A stretch of DNA of 64,000 nucleotides. Origin: an uncultured Nitrospira sp. (GTDB lineage Bacteria > Nitrospirota > Nitrospiria > Nitrospirales > Nitrospiraceae). The stretch covers positions 42,607 through 106,606 of the forward strand of contig CABVRW010000002.1 in the NCBI GenBank assembly GCA_902500785.1, given 5' to 3'. The notes below the pieces were generated by a model, which did no database searches, was not told where the DNA came from, and saw only the letters and a program-made list of their open reading frames with translations. Of this stretch, positions 35,714 through 45,200 are shown piece by piece. The position numbers and the translations under genes are program-made. The stretch's first letter is position 1. Each line of letters opens with the position of its first letter.

Positions 35714-37102
35714 ATGTGTTTCTTTCAGCGATATCGCCGCGCCCTGGTCCTCTGCCTGGTTCTCCTGGTCACAACCGTTCCGATAGCCACCATGCCCGTT
35801 CAGGCGCAAACCCCGCGCCTCCAGGGGCAGTCCGCCTCTGCCGCCGCCATGGGGAATGCGTTCGTCGCCCAAGCCGACGACCCGTCCGCGTTACACTACA
35901 ACCCGGCCGGCATGACGCAGCTACGTGGATTTCAAAGCCTGTTCGGAACTTCGTTGATCGGCGGAACGACCCAATTCACCGGCCCGACCGGTGCTCAGGC
36001 GACAGGAGATCGGAGCGGGAGCCTAGCCTGGCCCCCTCCTGGTCATGTGTATCTGGTCGCCAATCTCAAAGACCTCGGACTGTCGGCGCTCGGAAACTTC
36101 ACGGCTGGTATCGGGTTCAACAACCCCTTCGGCTCGTTGACGCGATACCCGAACGACGGACCGTTTCGCACCGCAATCACCTTTACCACGCTCCCGTTGC
36201 TCGACATCAAACCTACCCTCGCCTACAAACTGAACGAGCAGGTATCATTCGGAGTGGGTGCGGATATTTACACCTTCTCCGGGCTGTTCGGAGAGGGCCA
36301 TCTTGAACAGAAATCCATCTGGCCGGGCGGGCTGGGAATCCCGGCCGGCTCACTCGTGGAGATCAACGGCAGCGACACGACGGCGGGATTTAACGTCAGC
36401 TTCCTGTACACGCCGTTCCGCAACAGCGACGGGAAACCACTCGTCAACATCGGCATGGTCTATCGCAGTCAGGCGACCTTCCATCTCACCGGCAATTTCC
36501 TCGCCAATGGCAGCTCGGTGGCTGGCGCCGCAGCCACCTTCGTCCTGCCGCAGGTATTCTCCGGCGGCATCGGGATCTGGCCGGTTCGTACGCCTGATCG
36601 CGAATGGAAACTGGAATTGGATGTGGATTATGTTGGCTGGAAATCCAACCGGACCCTCGATGTGCGGCTGACGAACGGCGCCGTACTCCCTTTTCCACAG
36701 AACTGGCACAGCGGGTATACCGTGATGATCGGCACCGAATACCGCTGGCTCCGTCTGGCATCGATTCCGGAGTGGGATGTCGCTCTACGGGCCGGCTATA
36801 TGAACCAACAGACTCAAGTCCCCGATCGCACCTTCAACCCCGGGGTCCCCTCAGCCAACGCTCACATTCCCTCCATCGGTATCGGGCTGTCCTGCCATGA
36901 GAACGGCTCCTTCCTCGGACTGGTGCGTTGCGGCGAACTGGGTATCGGCCCGCTCAAGCCGAAGTTGTTCGCCATCGATCTGGCGTATCAGGCCGGGCTC
37001 TATGAAGTTCGAACCGTCGCGGGGAACCAGAATCCAACCGTGGACGGCCGGTACGACACCCTGATTCACGCCGGCTCACTCTCCTTGCGATTTAACTACT
37101 AA
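35714..37102 (+). CDS. FadL/OmpP1/TodX-type outer-membrane transporter
   Basis: A 462-residue beta-barrel with a signal peptide ending at VQAQ and the FadL opening in which a hatch-like segment precedes the barrel (QSASAAAMGNAFVAQADDPS, then ALHYNPAGM). It ends in a barrel strand with terminal aromatic (SLSLRFNY). FadL-type channels move hydrophobic molecules across the outer membrane. It follows the V4R kinase by 4 bp and the RoxA-like cytochrome upstream, so a shared hydrophobic substrate is a reasonable guess. Confidence 0.85.
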   Translation: MCFFQRYRRALVLCLVLLVTTVPIATMPVQAQTPRLQGQSASAAAMGNAFVAQADDPSALHYNPAGMTQLRGFQSLFGTSLIGGTTQFTGPTGAQATGDRSGSLAWPPPGHVYLVANLKDLGLSALGNFTAGIGFNNPFGSLTRYPNDGPFRTAITFTTLPLLDIKPTLAYKLNEQVSFGVGADIYTFSGLFGEGHLEQKSIWPGGLGIPAGSLVEINGSDTTAGFNVSFLYTPFRNSDGKPLVNIGMVYRSQATFHLTGNFLANGSSVAGAAATFVLPQVFSGGIGIWPVRTPDREWKLELDVDYVGWKSNRTLDVRLTNGAVLPFPQNWHSGYTVMIGTEYRWLRLASIPEWDVALRAGYMNQQTQVPDRTFNPGVPSANAHIPSIGIGLSCHENGSFLGLVRCGELGIGPLKPKLFAIDLAYQAGLYEVRTVAGNQNPTVDGRYDTLIHAGSLSLRFNY

Positions 37103-37352
37103 GTCCGTCTCTTTTCTCGCAACGCGTCTCTCACATTGGTTTCATTGGCTGGGCGGCGACGGCACAACGGTTGCTTCTCCCTCTCCGCATGCAGCTATTG
37201 TGGACGTGAACGGTGCTTCAAATTCCACGGTCAGTATGTCGGCGTGGTATCGAGCCGGGTCCTGTCGCCGGTTAGAGTAGCCGGCCGCATGTCACGGCCT
37301 CCTGGATCGTGCCCATCCAGCGCTGATCGAACCGCCTCCTGCCACGCCACGG

Positions 37353-37390
37353 ACCGCGTCTTCGCCATCAACGAAGACGCGGTACCTTTT
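37353..37390 (+). terminator. Intrinsic terminator-like hairpin
   Basis: ACCGCGTCTTCG (37353-37364) pairs perfectly with CGAAGACGCGGT (37372-37383) around a 7-base loop; TTTT follows three bases later. It would end transcripts from the fadL side. Confidence 0.6.
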
Positions 37391-37482
37391 CACCCCAAAG
37401 ACGTCGGATAGTCACACCGGATCTTTCCCACCATGTGACCTGATTCATACGTTTTTTAATCGAGCGGGATGATTGCGTCATG

Positions 37483-37519
37483 CGTATCGGATCAGATACG
37501 GCCTGAATCTGATCCGATA
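37483..37519. promoter_or_regulatory. Tandem GTATC-N6-GATAC dyads (pair 1)
   Basis: GTATC-GGATCA-GATAC (37483-37498) and GAATC-TGATCC-GATAC (37504-37519) are 16-bp dyads whose centres are 21 bp apart, two helical turns. The outer halves also form a 12-base inverted repeat. They lie about 210 bp upstream of the small membrane protein gene. The same arrangement recurs at 51927-51963. Likely a protein-binding site; the binding protein is unknown. Confidence 0.55.
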
Positions 37520-37727
37520 CACTCACCATTGCGTACGTACACCCATTTTGGACTGAATAGAATGAGCTCGACAGCAGATGTCCTTACAATCTCTACAAAT
37601 CTTTTTTCAAAAAGGAAACTTGAAATCCACCGTCCGAACGGCACAACCCTTGCGCATCCGGCATGTGAAAACAGTTTCCCTAGGGAAGTACCTCGATAGG
37701 AGAAAAGAGCGAATAGAGGAGTTCACC

Positions 37728-37937
37728 ATGCTCGCGCTCTTCTTCCTGTTTCTCGGGATTCTCTTTCTTCTCATCGCGGCCGGCCGCATCTGGATCGATG
37801 CAACTCCTGTAGATTCACCGATCATCGATTCAACGGCAGCGAACAAATCCAGAGAGGCCGCCACGTTCAGAAACATCTCGGATGGCAGTGACTCGGATCG
37901 TAGTTCGGCCGCGCGGCTCCTTAACCAAAAGCCGTAG
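37728..37937 (+). CDS. Small membrane-anchored protein
   Basis: This 69-residue protein has one N-terminal transmembrane helix (MLALFFLFLGILFLLIAAGR) and a polar tail of about 45 residues. GAGGAG lies just upstream of ATG 37728, which decides the start; the frame is open further upstream but without support. No family recognised. It is the first gene after the dyad pair. Confidence 0.5.
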   Translation: MLALFFLFLGILFLLIAAGRIWIDATPVDSPIIDSTAANKSREAATFRNISDGSDSDRSSAARLLNQKP

Positions 37938-38196
37938 GAAACGACTAGATGAACCTTAGCCCGTCAAATGGGTCTCGAAATGAGCGGAGGAACTCGAATA
38001 AGTGAAGCGCTGAAGCTATTCGCGATTACCATGCAGTCGTAACAAACCAGCTCCGTGGACAGGGCCCTCATACTTCTTCCGGTTTCCTGCAAATGGTTGG
38101 AAACCTCAAGGCGTGAAGGCAGGGATGAGGTTAGCGGCGGCAAAATTGACATACTGCAGCCCGTGACCATCAATATAAAACTGAAGGGGGTGCGGC

Positions 38197-38709
38197 ATGG
38201 TGAAGCTGAGCGTGATGACGATCGTAACTATTTCGGTGCTCCTATTGGCATATTCACCGGGGCATGCAGGCGGGATGGCAAACCCGAAGCTCAGTGAACA
38301 GATGCCGTATGAACAGACGTCAGAGAAATCGATGCCAACAGAGCACACGCAGCGTGACTTGGACTGCGCGAAGGCTCGCGCAGATCAACGATGCGTGGGC
38401 GCGGCAGATCAGTGCTTCTACAAGTTTACGGTTGATGAAGTAGTCGACCAACAGAACTTGAAAGTAACCTATCCACCGAGCGTGTGGAAAGAAACTATGG
38501 AATCAATGCGGAACACACCCGAGGAAACTGCCTACAGAACTAAGCTTGAAAAACTCCAGTTTGAGATTCCACTCAACGCGATGAATGCAGCGGAAGTGGG
38601 CAAAACTTATACCTTCACGAGGTGTCCTGAGAACGAGTTCACCTTAGGCTCCGAGATTGACCCTAATCAAATAGGTATGCCCTCCGCACCGAACCAGTCA
38701 AAACGCTAA
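38197..38709 (+). CDS. Secreted protein of unknown function with paired cysteines
   Basis: A 170-residue exported protein with a signal peptide ending near PGHAGG. Four Cys residues lie in the mature part (LDCAKARADQRCVGAADQC and TRCPENEF), so disulfides in the periplasm are likely. The central part (YKFTVDEVVDQQNLKVTYPP) looks beta-rich. A good AAGGGGG site precedes the ATG. I recognise no domain. Base composition here is lower in GC than in the neighbours. Confidence 0.55.
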   Translation: MVKLSVMTIVTISVLLLAYSPGHAGGMANPKLSEQMPYEQTSEKSMPTEHTQRDLDCAKARADQRCVGAADQCFYKFTVDEVVDQQNLKVTYPPSVWKETMESMRNTPEETAYRTKLEKLQFEIPLNAMNAAEVGKTYTFTRCPENEFTLGSEIDPNQIGMPSAPNQSKR

Positions 38710-38759
38710 GACAAGGTCCAGGCACCACCGCGCTGATGGCACAACAAGGAGGTTTTGCG

Positions 38760-39167
38760 ATGGTCACTCGTACACTCGTCCCTGGACTGATGCTGATCCT
38801 ACTACTCGGCGCACAAGCCAGTGTCCCAGACTTGGCCAGTGCCGATTGCTGCCCCTGTTATCTCTTCCCAAGCTGCCAAGGTTGGTGCCAGTGTCGTGGA
38901 ACGCCTGGATGCTCCTCATGCCGCTCGGGGAGGTCCGATATCTTTCAACAGCATGCTGTAGCCATCACGCCCTCTTCAGACTTCAGCCCGACTCAGGGCG
39001 CGCTATCGGCTCTTCCAACTCTTCCCCTGGTCAACCCGTCCGGTGAACTCCTCACCCTGACGAGAAAATGGAACCGGACGATTGGTGATCTCACATCTCG
39101 GCTCATGGCAGGGGCAGAGTTCAGCATCAAGTCTTGGTGCCCAGGGTCTCTGGACAAAAGCGTCTAA
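38760..39167 (+). CDS. Cys-rich small secreted protein
   Basis: This 135-residue protein has a signal peptide (MVTRTLVPGLMLILLLGAQA) and a mature N-terminus very rich in Cys: CCPCYLFPSCQGWCQCRGTP then GCSSC, nine Cys in 25 residues, plus one near the end. This suggests a disulfide-knotted or metal-binding head. ATG 38760 has AAGGAGG 8 bases upstream; an earlier in-frame ATG at 38736 would include that site. Function unknown. Confidence 0.55.
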   Translation: MVTRTLVPGLMLILLLGAQASVPDLASADCCPCYLFPSCQGWCQCRGTPGCSSCRSGRSDIFQQHAVAITPSSDFSPTQGALSALPTLPLVNPSGELLTLTRKWNRTIGDLTSRLMAGAEFSIKSWCPGSLDKSV

Positions 39168-39210
39168 TTGGCAGTAGCCTTGCGCCGATGGCAGGGAGAG
39201 GAGTAGAAAA

Positions 39211-39244
39211 ATCATGGGCTGGTCAACAGGCGCCAGCCCATGAT
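39211..39244. terminator. Perfect 12-bp hairpin before the first TpsA gene
   Basis: ATCATGGGCTGG (39211-39222) pairs with CCAGCCCATGAT (39233-39244), loop of 10. An A-run precedes it, so in the minus direction it has a T-run like an intrinsic terminator; in the plus direction it may separate the Cys-rich gene from tpsA. It covers the ATG at 39240, arguing against that start. Confidence 0.5.
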
Positions 39245-39296
39245 CATCGACTGTTCAGTAGAGCTGAATCGTAACCGTAGGCAGAAGGAGCCCTCC

Positions 39297-42215
39297 GTGA
39301 TAGGGACTACTGGCCGAGCGTCATTCATCTCACTGTCAGGTGCGATGTCCGTTTTCGCGCTTTTGTTTTTGATAGAGGCCTCGCAGGCTTCGCTTGGTCT
39401 CGCACAGATAACTCCTCCCATCACTTCGACCACTGGTGCCGGCAACTTAGGCACGTCGGTGACCCAGGCCGGCAACACCTATAATATTTCAGGCGGCACA
39501 AGACCAGGAAACGGAACCAACCTGTTCCATAGTTTTGGCCAGTTCAGTGTTCCCACAAATCAGATTGCGAACTTCCTGAACGAAACCGCCTTACCCACTT
39601 CCAATATCCTCGGGCGAGTTACCGGTGGGAATCCCTCGAACATCTTTGGGACCATTCAAACCACCGGCTTTGGCAGCGCTCATTTATTCCTGATGAATCC
39701 CGCCGGAATTGTCTTCGGCCCGAATGCCTCGTTGAATGTCGGAGGCTCTGTCAGTTTCACTACCGCCGACTATCTTAGACTGACAGATGGCACAAGGTTC
39801 AATGCGATTCCTGGACCGACGGATGCATCCATTTCGAGCGCTCCGGTAGCAGCGTTTGGGTTTCTGGGATCGAATCCAGGAGTCATTACGGTTCAAGGTG
39901 GCCAACTCGCAGTCCCTGAAGATCACAGTATCTCTCTCATCGGCGGGAACATCACCATCGAATCCGGTACGCTTGGTGACAACGCGGTGCAGCCAGCCCG
40001 GCTCGTCGCCCCAGCGGGCACGATTTCTCTGGCGAGCGTAGCCTCGCCAGGAGAAATCCTCGCAGGCACCTTGGAGCAGGCTCCCAATGTGAACGGACAG
40101 TCCTTTGGAGCGCTCGGCACAATTCAGGTTTCGCAACAATCGGTCATCGACAGCAGCGGCTTTGACGGCGGCACTATTCGTATTCGAGGCGGCAGTTTTA
40201 TTGTGGATGACTCGACGCTCTCAGCGAACGTGACCGGCCCAACTCCTGGCCAGCCGGGCCAAACGGGAACGGGGATCGACCTACAGATGACCGAAGATGT
40301 GGTGATACGAAACCTCGCCGTCCTTGAAACCAATGTGACCGATCAGGCATCACCGGGCCTCGGCTCGGGTGGCGTGCGCATACGAGCCGATCACATCGAG
40401 ATTGCAGGGGTTCCTGACTTTGAGACATTTCCCTTCACCGGCATCCGGTCCAATGTGGCGCCCGTGAGCGCAGGAGGGAAGAGCGGAGACATTACTTTGG
40501 AGGCCAACTCCATTCTCATGAAGGACATTGCCCATCTCGAAACCCTAACCGAGAGTGCGAGTGCGGGAGGCAACATCACTCTTAAGGCAGCCCAGAACAT
40601 TGAAACGCAGAATTTTGGGCGTATGTCTGCGAGTTCGAGGAACGGGGGGAATGCAGGCGATATTGCGCTGACCAGTACAGCGGGCAATATCCTGCTCGGA
40701 TTCGGAGTGATAACCTCACAAGTTATCCAAACCGAGGAAACAGTCGGTCCTAACATTTTGAGTACTAGCAACACAGGCAATCTTACCCTGAGCGCTCCAC
40801 ATGGCAATGTCGTTCTGACCCAGGGCGTCATATTCAACAATGCCGACGGCACAACCGGATCGTTAGGAAAGGTGGAGGTGACCGCGCAAAACCTGACCCT
40901 TCACGATGGCTCCCTTATCGAAGGTGACAACCTGACCCCACAGGTACCGGAGAACATCACCGTGATGCTCTCCGGACAATTGAGACTTGATGGCCACTCT
41001 GTAATTGCAACCAGCTCTTGGCGATCGGCTCCGGCTGCAGACCTCACGATCACGGCCCCTCAGATTCTGGTGAACGGGGGGAGCCTCCTCACCACCGAGA
41101 CCTATCAATCCGGCCATGGAGGCAGGCTCAATCTCTTCACAGACAGCTTACAGGTCACCAATGGGGGACAACTCAGAAGCGGCAGCAGCCCCTTCCCTTT
41201 TGATCTCCCCGAGGGGGTTTCACCAATCCCATCCGGCGCAGGCGGGACGATTACGGTGCAAAATGTTGCCGGCCCAGCACAATCGATTGTTATCGATGGA
41301 GTCGGAAGCGGAATCTTCACGGACGCACAAGGCACCGGAGCCGGTGGCAGTATGAATCTATCAGCCCAGACCGTTGCCATTCATAATGGAGGTGTCCTTT
41401 CGGCCACAACGTCGGGGATCGAACCCAGTGCAACGGGCGGGAATATTTCAGTCTTGGCGAATCAGTCGGTCAACTTGAGTACTGGGGGATCCCTTGTTGC
41501 AAATAGTACCGGTCCAGCCAATGCCGGCAACATCAGCATCAACGCCGGCGCTCAGTTTCTCAGTCAGAATGGCTTCGTCACAACAGAGGCCAGTCAGGCC
41601 AGCGGCGGCAATATTACGATTCAAGCGACGGATTCCATCAGACTAGTGAATAGTCAACTCAGCACATCCGTTCAGGGCGGTCCCAATACGGCGGGCGGCA
41701 ATATTCTTCTCGATCCTGCAGTTGTCACGCTTCAAAATAGCCAAGTCACGGCTCAAGCTGTGCAGGGACAAGGCGGCAACATCAACATTATCGCCGGGAC
41801 GTTTCTGGCCGATCCGACGAGTGTGATCAGCGCCTCGTCTCAATTCGGGCTGAGCGGTACCGTGAATATTCAATCTCCGGTTTCGAGTTTAAGCGGCAGC
41901 TTGGCCACACTGCTGCAACGCCCGCTGCAAACACAGATTCTTTTGCGACAACGTTGCGCGGCTCAAGTGAGCGGCCAATTGAGCAGCCTGGTGGTATCTG
42001 GCCGAGACGCGCTTCCGGTCGAACCAGGCGGTTGGCTGATGAGCCCCATGGTGTTAATGGCCGACCACGCGCCGGCTCCACAAGCTCACGTAGCCACGAA
42101 TATCGGTGTCGAGTCCTTACACCAAAACACCGGGCATTCCGAACAGGTGTCTAATCAACGTGACCCATCGTCACAACGAGGTGGAAGCGACCGGGCAACC
42201 GGCTGTGGATCTTAA
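39297..42215 (+). CDS. TpsA exoprotein 1 (filamentous haemagglutinin N-terminal domain)
   Basis: A 972-residue exoprotein of a two-partner (type Vb) secretion system. After the signal peptide it has the TPS domain that TpsB recognises (NLFHSFGQFSVPTNQIANF, NPSNIFGTIQT, LFLMNPAGIVFGPNASLNVG). The rest is Gly/Asn/Thr-rich with motifs such as SGGNITIQATDSI, expected to form a beta-helix. The C-terminus (QRCAAQVSGQLSSLVV, EPGGWLMSP) matches that of the next gene. GTG 39297 is chosen because AAGGAG ends 6 bases before it; ATG 39240 lies within a hairpin and has no such site. Confidence 0.85.
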   Translation: MIGTTGRASFISLSGAMSVFALLFLIEASQASLGLAQITPPITSTTGAGNLGTSVTQAGNTYNISGGTRPGNGTNLFHSFGQFSVPTNQIANFLNETALPTSNILGRVTGGNPSNIFGTIQTTGFGSAHLFLMNPAGIVFGPNASLNVGGSVSFTTADYLRLTDGTRFNAIPGPTDASISSAPVAAFGFLGSNPGVITVQGGQLAVPEDHSISLIGGNITIESGTLGDNAVQPARLVAPAGTISLASVASPGEILAGTLEQAPNVNGQSFGALGTIQVSQQSVIDSSGFDGGTIRIRGGSFIVDDSTLSANVTGPTPGQPGQTGTGIDLQMTEDVVIRNLAVLETNVTDQASPGLGSGGVRIRADHIEIAGVPDFETFPFTGIRSNVAPVSAGGKSGDITLEANSILMKDIAHLETLTESASAGGNITLKAAQNIETQNFGRMSASSRNGGNAGDIALTSTAGNILLGFGVITSQVIQTEETVGPNILSTSNTGNLTLSAPHGNVVLTQGVIFNNADGTTGSLGKVEVTAQNLTLHDGSLIEGDNLTPQVPENITVMLSGQLRLDGHSVIATSSWRSAPAADLTITAPQILVNGGSLLTTETYQSGHGGRLNLFTDSLQVTNGGQLRSGSSPFPFDLPEGVSPIPSGAGGTITVQNVAGPAQSIVIDGVGSGIFTDAQGTGAGGSMNLSAQTVAIHNGGVLSATTSGIEPSATGGNISVLANQSVNLSTGGSLVANSTGPANAGNISINAGAQFLSQNGFVTTEASQASGGNITIQATDSIRLVNSQLSTSVQGGPNTAGGNILLDPAVVTLQNSQVTAQAVQGQGGNINIIAGTFLADPTSVISASSQFGLSGTVNIQSPVSSLSGSLATLLQRPLQTQILLRQRCAAQVSGQLSSLVVSGRDALPVEPGGWLMSPMVLMADHAPAPQAHVATNIGVESLHQNTGHSEQVSNQRDPSSQRGGSDRATGCGS

Positions 42216-42254
42216 CGGCCACCACCTAGACTGACGGGTGACACAAGAGCCTTT

Positions 42255-45200
42255 ATGATCAGTAGGCTTCTCATCGGCCCTCGTCATCCACGCCGCGCCT
42301 TGAGCTTAGCTGTGCTGCTCGCCTGTTGGCTGATCCCGCCTTGTCTGCCGGATAGAGCCCACGCCCAAGCGCCTCCGCCCATCACGTCGTCGGGACTCAA
42401 CACGAGCGTTTCGAAAAGCGGGAACGTCTATGACATCACCGGCGGCACTCGCCCAGGGAACGGGCCGAATCTCTTTCATAGCTTCGGTGCATTCGGCGTC
42501 CCCACGAATCACATCGCCAATTTTCTCAATGACTCAGGGCTCGCCACCTCGAATATTCTCGGCCGCGTCACCGGCGGGAATCCATCGAACATCTTCGGCA
42601 CCATCCAGACCACCGGCTTCGGCAGCGCTAATCTCTTTTTGATGAATCCAGCCGGGATTGTCTTCGGCCCGAATGCGTCCTTGAATGTCGGCGGATCGGT
42701 GAGCTTCACGACGGCTGATTATCTCCACTTCACGGATGGCGCGCGGTTCAACGCGATTCCCGGCTCACAGGACATGGCCATCTCCAGTGCGCCGGTGGCC
42801 GCGTTTGGGTTTTTGGGATCGAACCCCGCCGCCATTACGGTGCAGGGCGGGCAACTTTCTGTTGCAGAGGGCCAAGCCATCTCGTTGGCAGGCGGGAATA
42901 TCACCATGACCGGCGGAACGACTCAGAGTGGAGCAACGCAGCCCGCTCGCCTCGCGGCTCCCGGTGGGCAGATCAACCTAGCGAGCGTCGCCTCGCCAGG
43001 CGAACTACTGACTGGAACATTGGAACCGGCACCCAATATTAACGGTCAATCCTTTGGAGCGCTCGGAGCGATCCAGGTTTCGCAAAAATCCCTCATCGAA
43101 TCCAGTGGTGTGGGAAACGGTGCCGTTTCCATTCGCGGCGGCCAATTTGTCATGAACGACTCTACAATTTCCGCGACGGCCACCAGTCCCGGTGCCGGTC
43201 CGCCAGCTCCTGAAAATAGGGGGACCGTGACCCTCTCCGCATCAACCATCCAACTGGAAAATGGAGCGACCATCCAGGCCAATGCAGAAAATGGAGGAAG
43301 CGCGGGAACGATCGTGGTCCAGGGGATCGAGGGAACGGACAGCGTCGCGCAGAACGTGACCCTGAACAATGCCACCCTTAGCACGATCATCAATGGAGGC
43401 AACGCGGCGAATACACCTGGGGCTATCACCATCACGGCGGATCGCGTCACCTTGAATAATGGGACCTATGTCACAGCTGATACACTCGGGAACGCCCCCG
43501 CGGGCAACATTACGTTCAACGTGGGAACACTGACTACGAAAGGTGGTCCGATTCGCCTGCACGTATCTCCGGAAAGTTTGATCACCAACCCGATCATTTC
43601 CGAGACGGGGGTACTGATTGAGAGTACCAGCAGGAGCACGGAGGCCGGGGCGGGTAAAGCCGGGCAGATTGTGATCCAAGGCATCAATGGTATCGGAAGC
43701 ACAGCGGGGACGATCAGTCTCAACGACACCATCATCCATACGCGGTCGTTTGGAGGAACAGCGGCCACTTCACCGGGAGGTATCACAATCGCCGCGGACT
43801 CATTAGTTCTCAGCGATCAGGTGGAAATTTATACCACAACCAACGGCGCTGCCCCCGCAGGCAATGTGGCATTGAACGTCAATCAGTTGTGGTCGAACTG
43901 GAATCCAGATGGATCATTCATAGAGGGCAGACCTGTGCTAATCGGCAGTCCCACCGAACACCCTGATAACACGGCCGGATCGCCGGGAACCGTCACGATC
44001 TCAGGGCCCGGCGCGGAGTCCACGGACCCCGCCAAGTTGGTCATGCTCAGTAACACGGAAATCGACACCTTTGCCGTGGGGGGGTCCTCGCCAACACCGG
44101 CTCCTATCATCATCACCGCGGACACTGTGGCGCTTAGCAATCTGACTATCCTTGTGACAACCTCAGGCGCCGCTGCGCCTGCGCCTGCAGGGGATATTGT
44201 ACTCAACGTCAACACCTTGCGGGTGAACGTGAACCCGGATGGCACGCCCATTACAAGCGCCAATCGGGTCTACCTCAATAGCCCGAGCGGACGTTTAGAC
44301 AGTGCTGCCGGCCCGCCCGGGACGGTGACCATTTCAGGCCTCGGCCCTGAACCCACGGATGCGGCCAAGCTGGTCGCCCTGTACAACGCGCAGATGAGCA
44401 CAGCAGTGGAGGGTGGAACGGCAGCATTGCCTCCGGGGACAATCACGATCACGGCAGACACCATGAATCTGAGCGGGAGAACCGAGATCTTTGCCTTTAC
44501 GACCAGCCCCGCACCAGCAGGTAACATTGCGCTCAATGTCAACGTCTTGCGAGCAAATGTAAACCCAGACGGCACGCTGATCAACGACGGCCTGCCTCGG
44601 TCTCTCATAGCCAGTGTAGGAGGGGGGAATGACAGCATCGCAGGACGGGCAGGAACTGTGACAGTTTCCGGCCCTGGCCCAGAGTCCACAGACCCAGCCT
44701 CACTCATCGCGCTCAACAATATCGAGGTCAGCACCACGGTGAGAGGCGGGACAACAGCTACCATTCCAGCCACCATCACAATGACAGCACATACACTCAA
44801 CTTCACCAACAGCCCCAATGTGAACACCGATACGAGTGGCGGAGCCCCGGCCGGGAATATGACCTTCAACGTGAACAACTTGACGGCCGATCGAGGCACA
44901 AAGATTAGCAGTAGTACCTCCGGGACAGGCCGTGGCGGCACCATTACGATCAATGCCGATCAATCCGTCACCTTCAACCACGGGTCTTCAATAACGGCCA
45001 GCAGCACCGGGCCTGCCGATGCCGGCAACATCACGGTCAACGCTGGCTCTCAATTCCTCAGCCACAATGCTTCCATGACAACAGAGGCGACCCAGGCCAG
45101 CGGCGGCAATATTGTGATTCAAGCGACCGACGCAATCCGGCTCATCAACAGCCGACTGAGCACGTCAGTCCAGGGCGGTCCCAATACATCCGGCGGAAAC

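Larger units (their letters stand above)
37103..37727. other. Non-coding region with terminator and tandem dyads
   Basis: About 625 bp after the fadL-like gene. It holds an intrinsic-terminator-like hairpin (37353-37390) and a pair of 16-bp dyads (37483-37519), listed separately. A 91-codon frame at 37136 has no ribosome-binding site or domain and was not accepted. Confidence 0.55.

Noticed and set aside
37136..37411. A 91-codon frame after the FadL gene
   Set aside because: No Shine-Dalgarno or recognisable domain, and it spans the terminator-like hairpin.
39240..39296. ATG 39240 as the start of TpsA 1
   Set aside because: It lies inside a perfect hairpin and lacks a ribosome-binding site; GTG 39297 has AAGGAG at good distance and begins a plausible leader.
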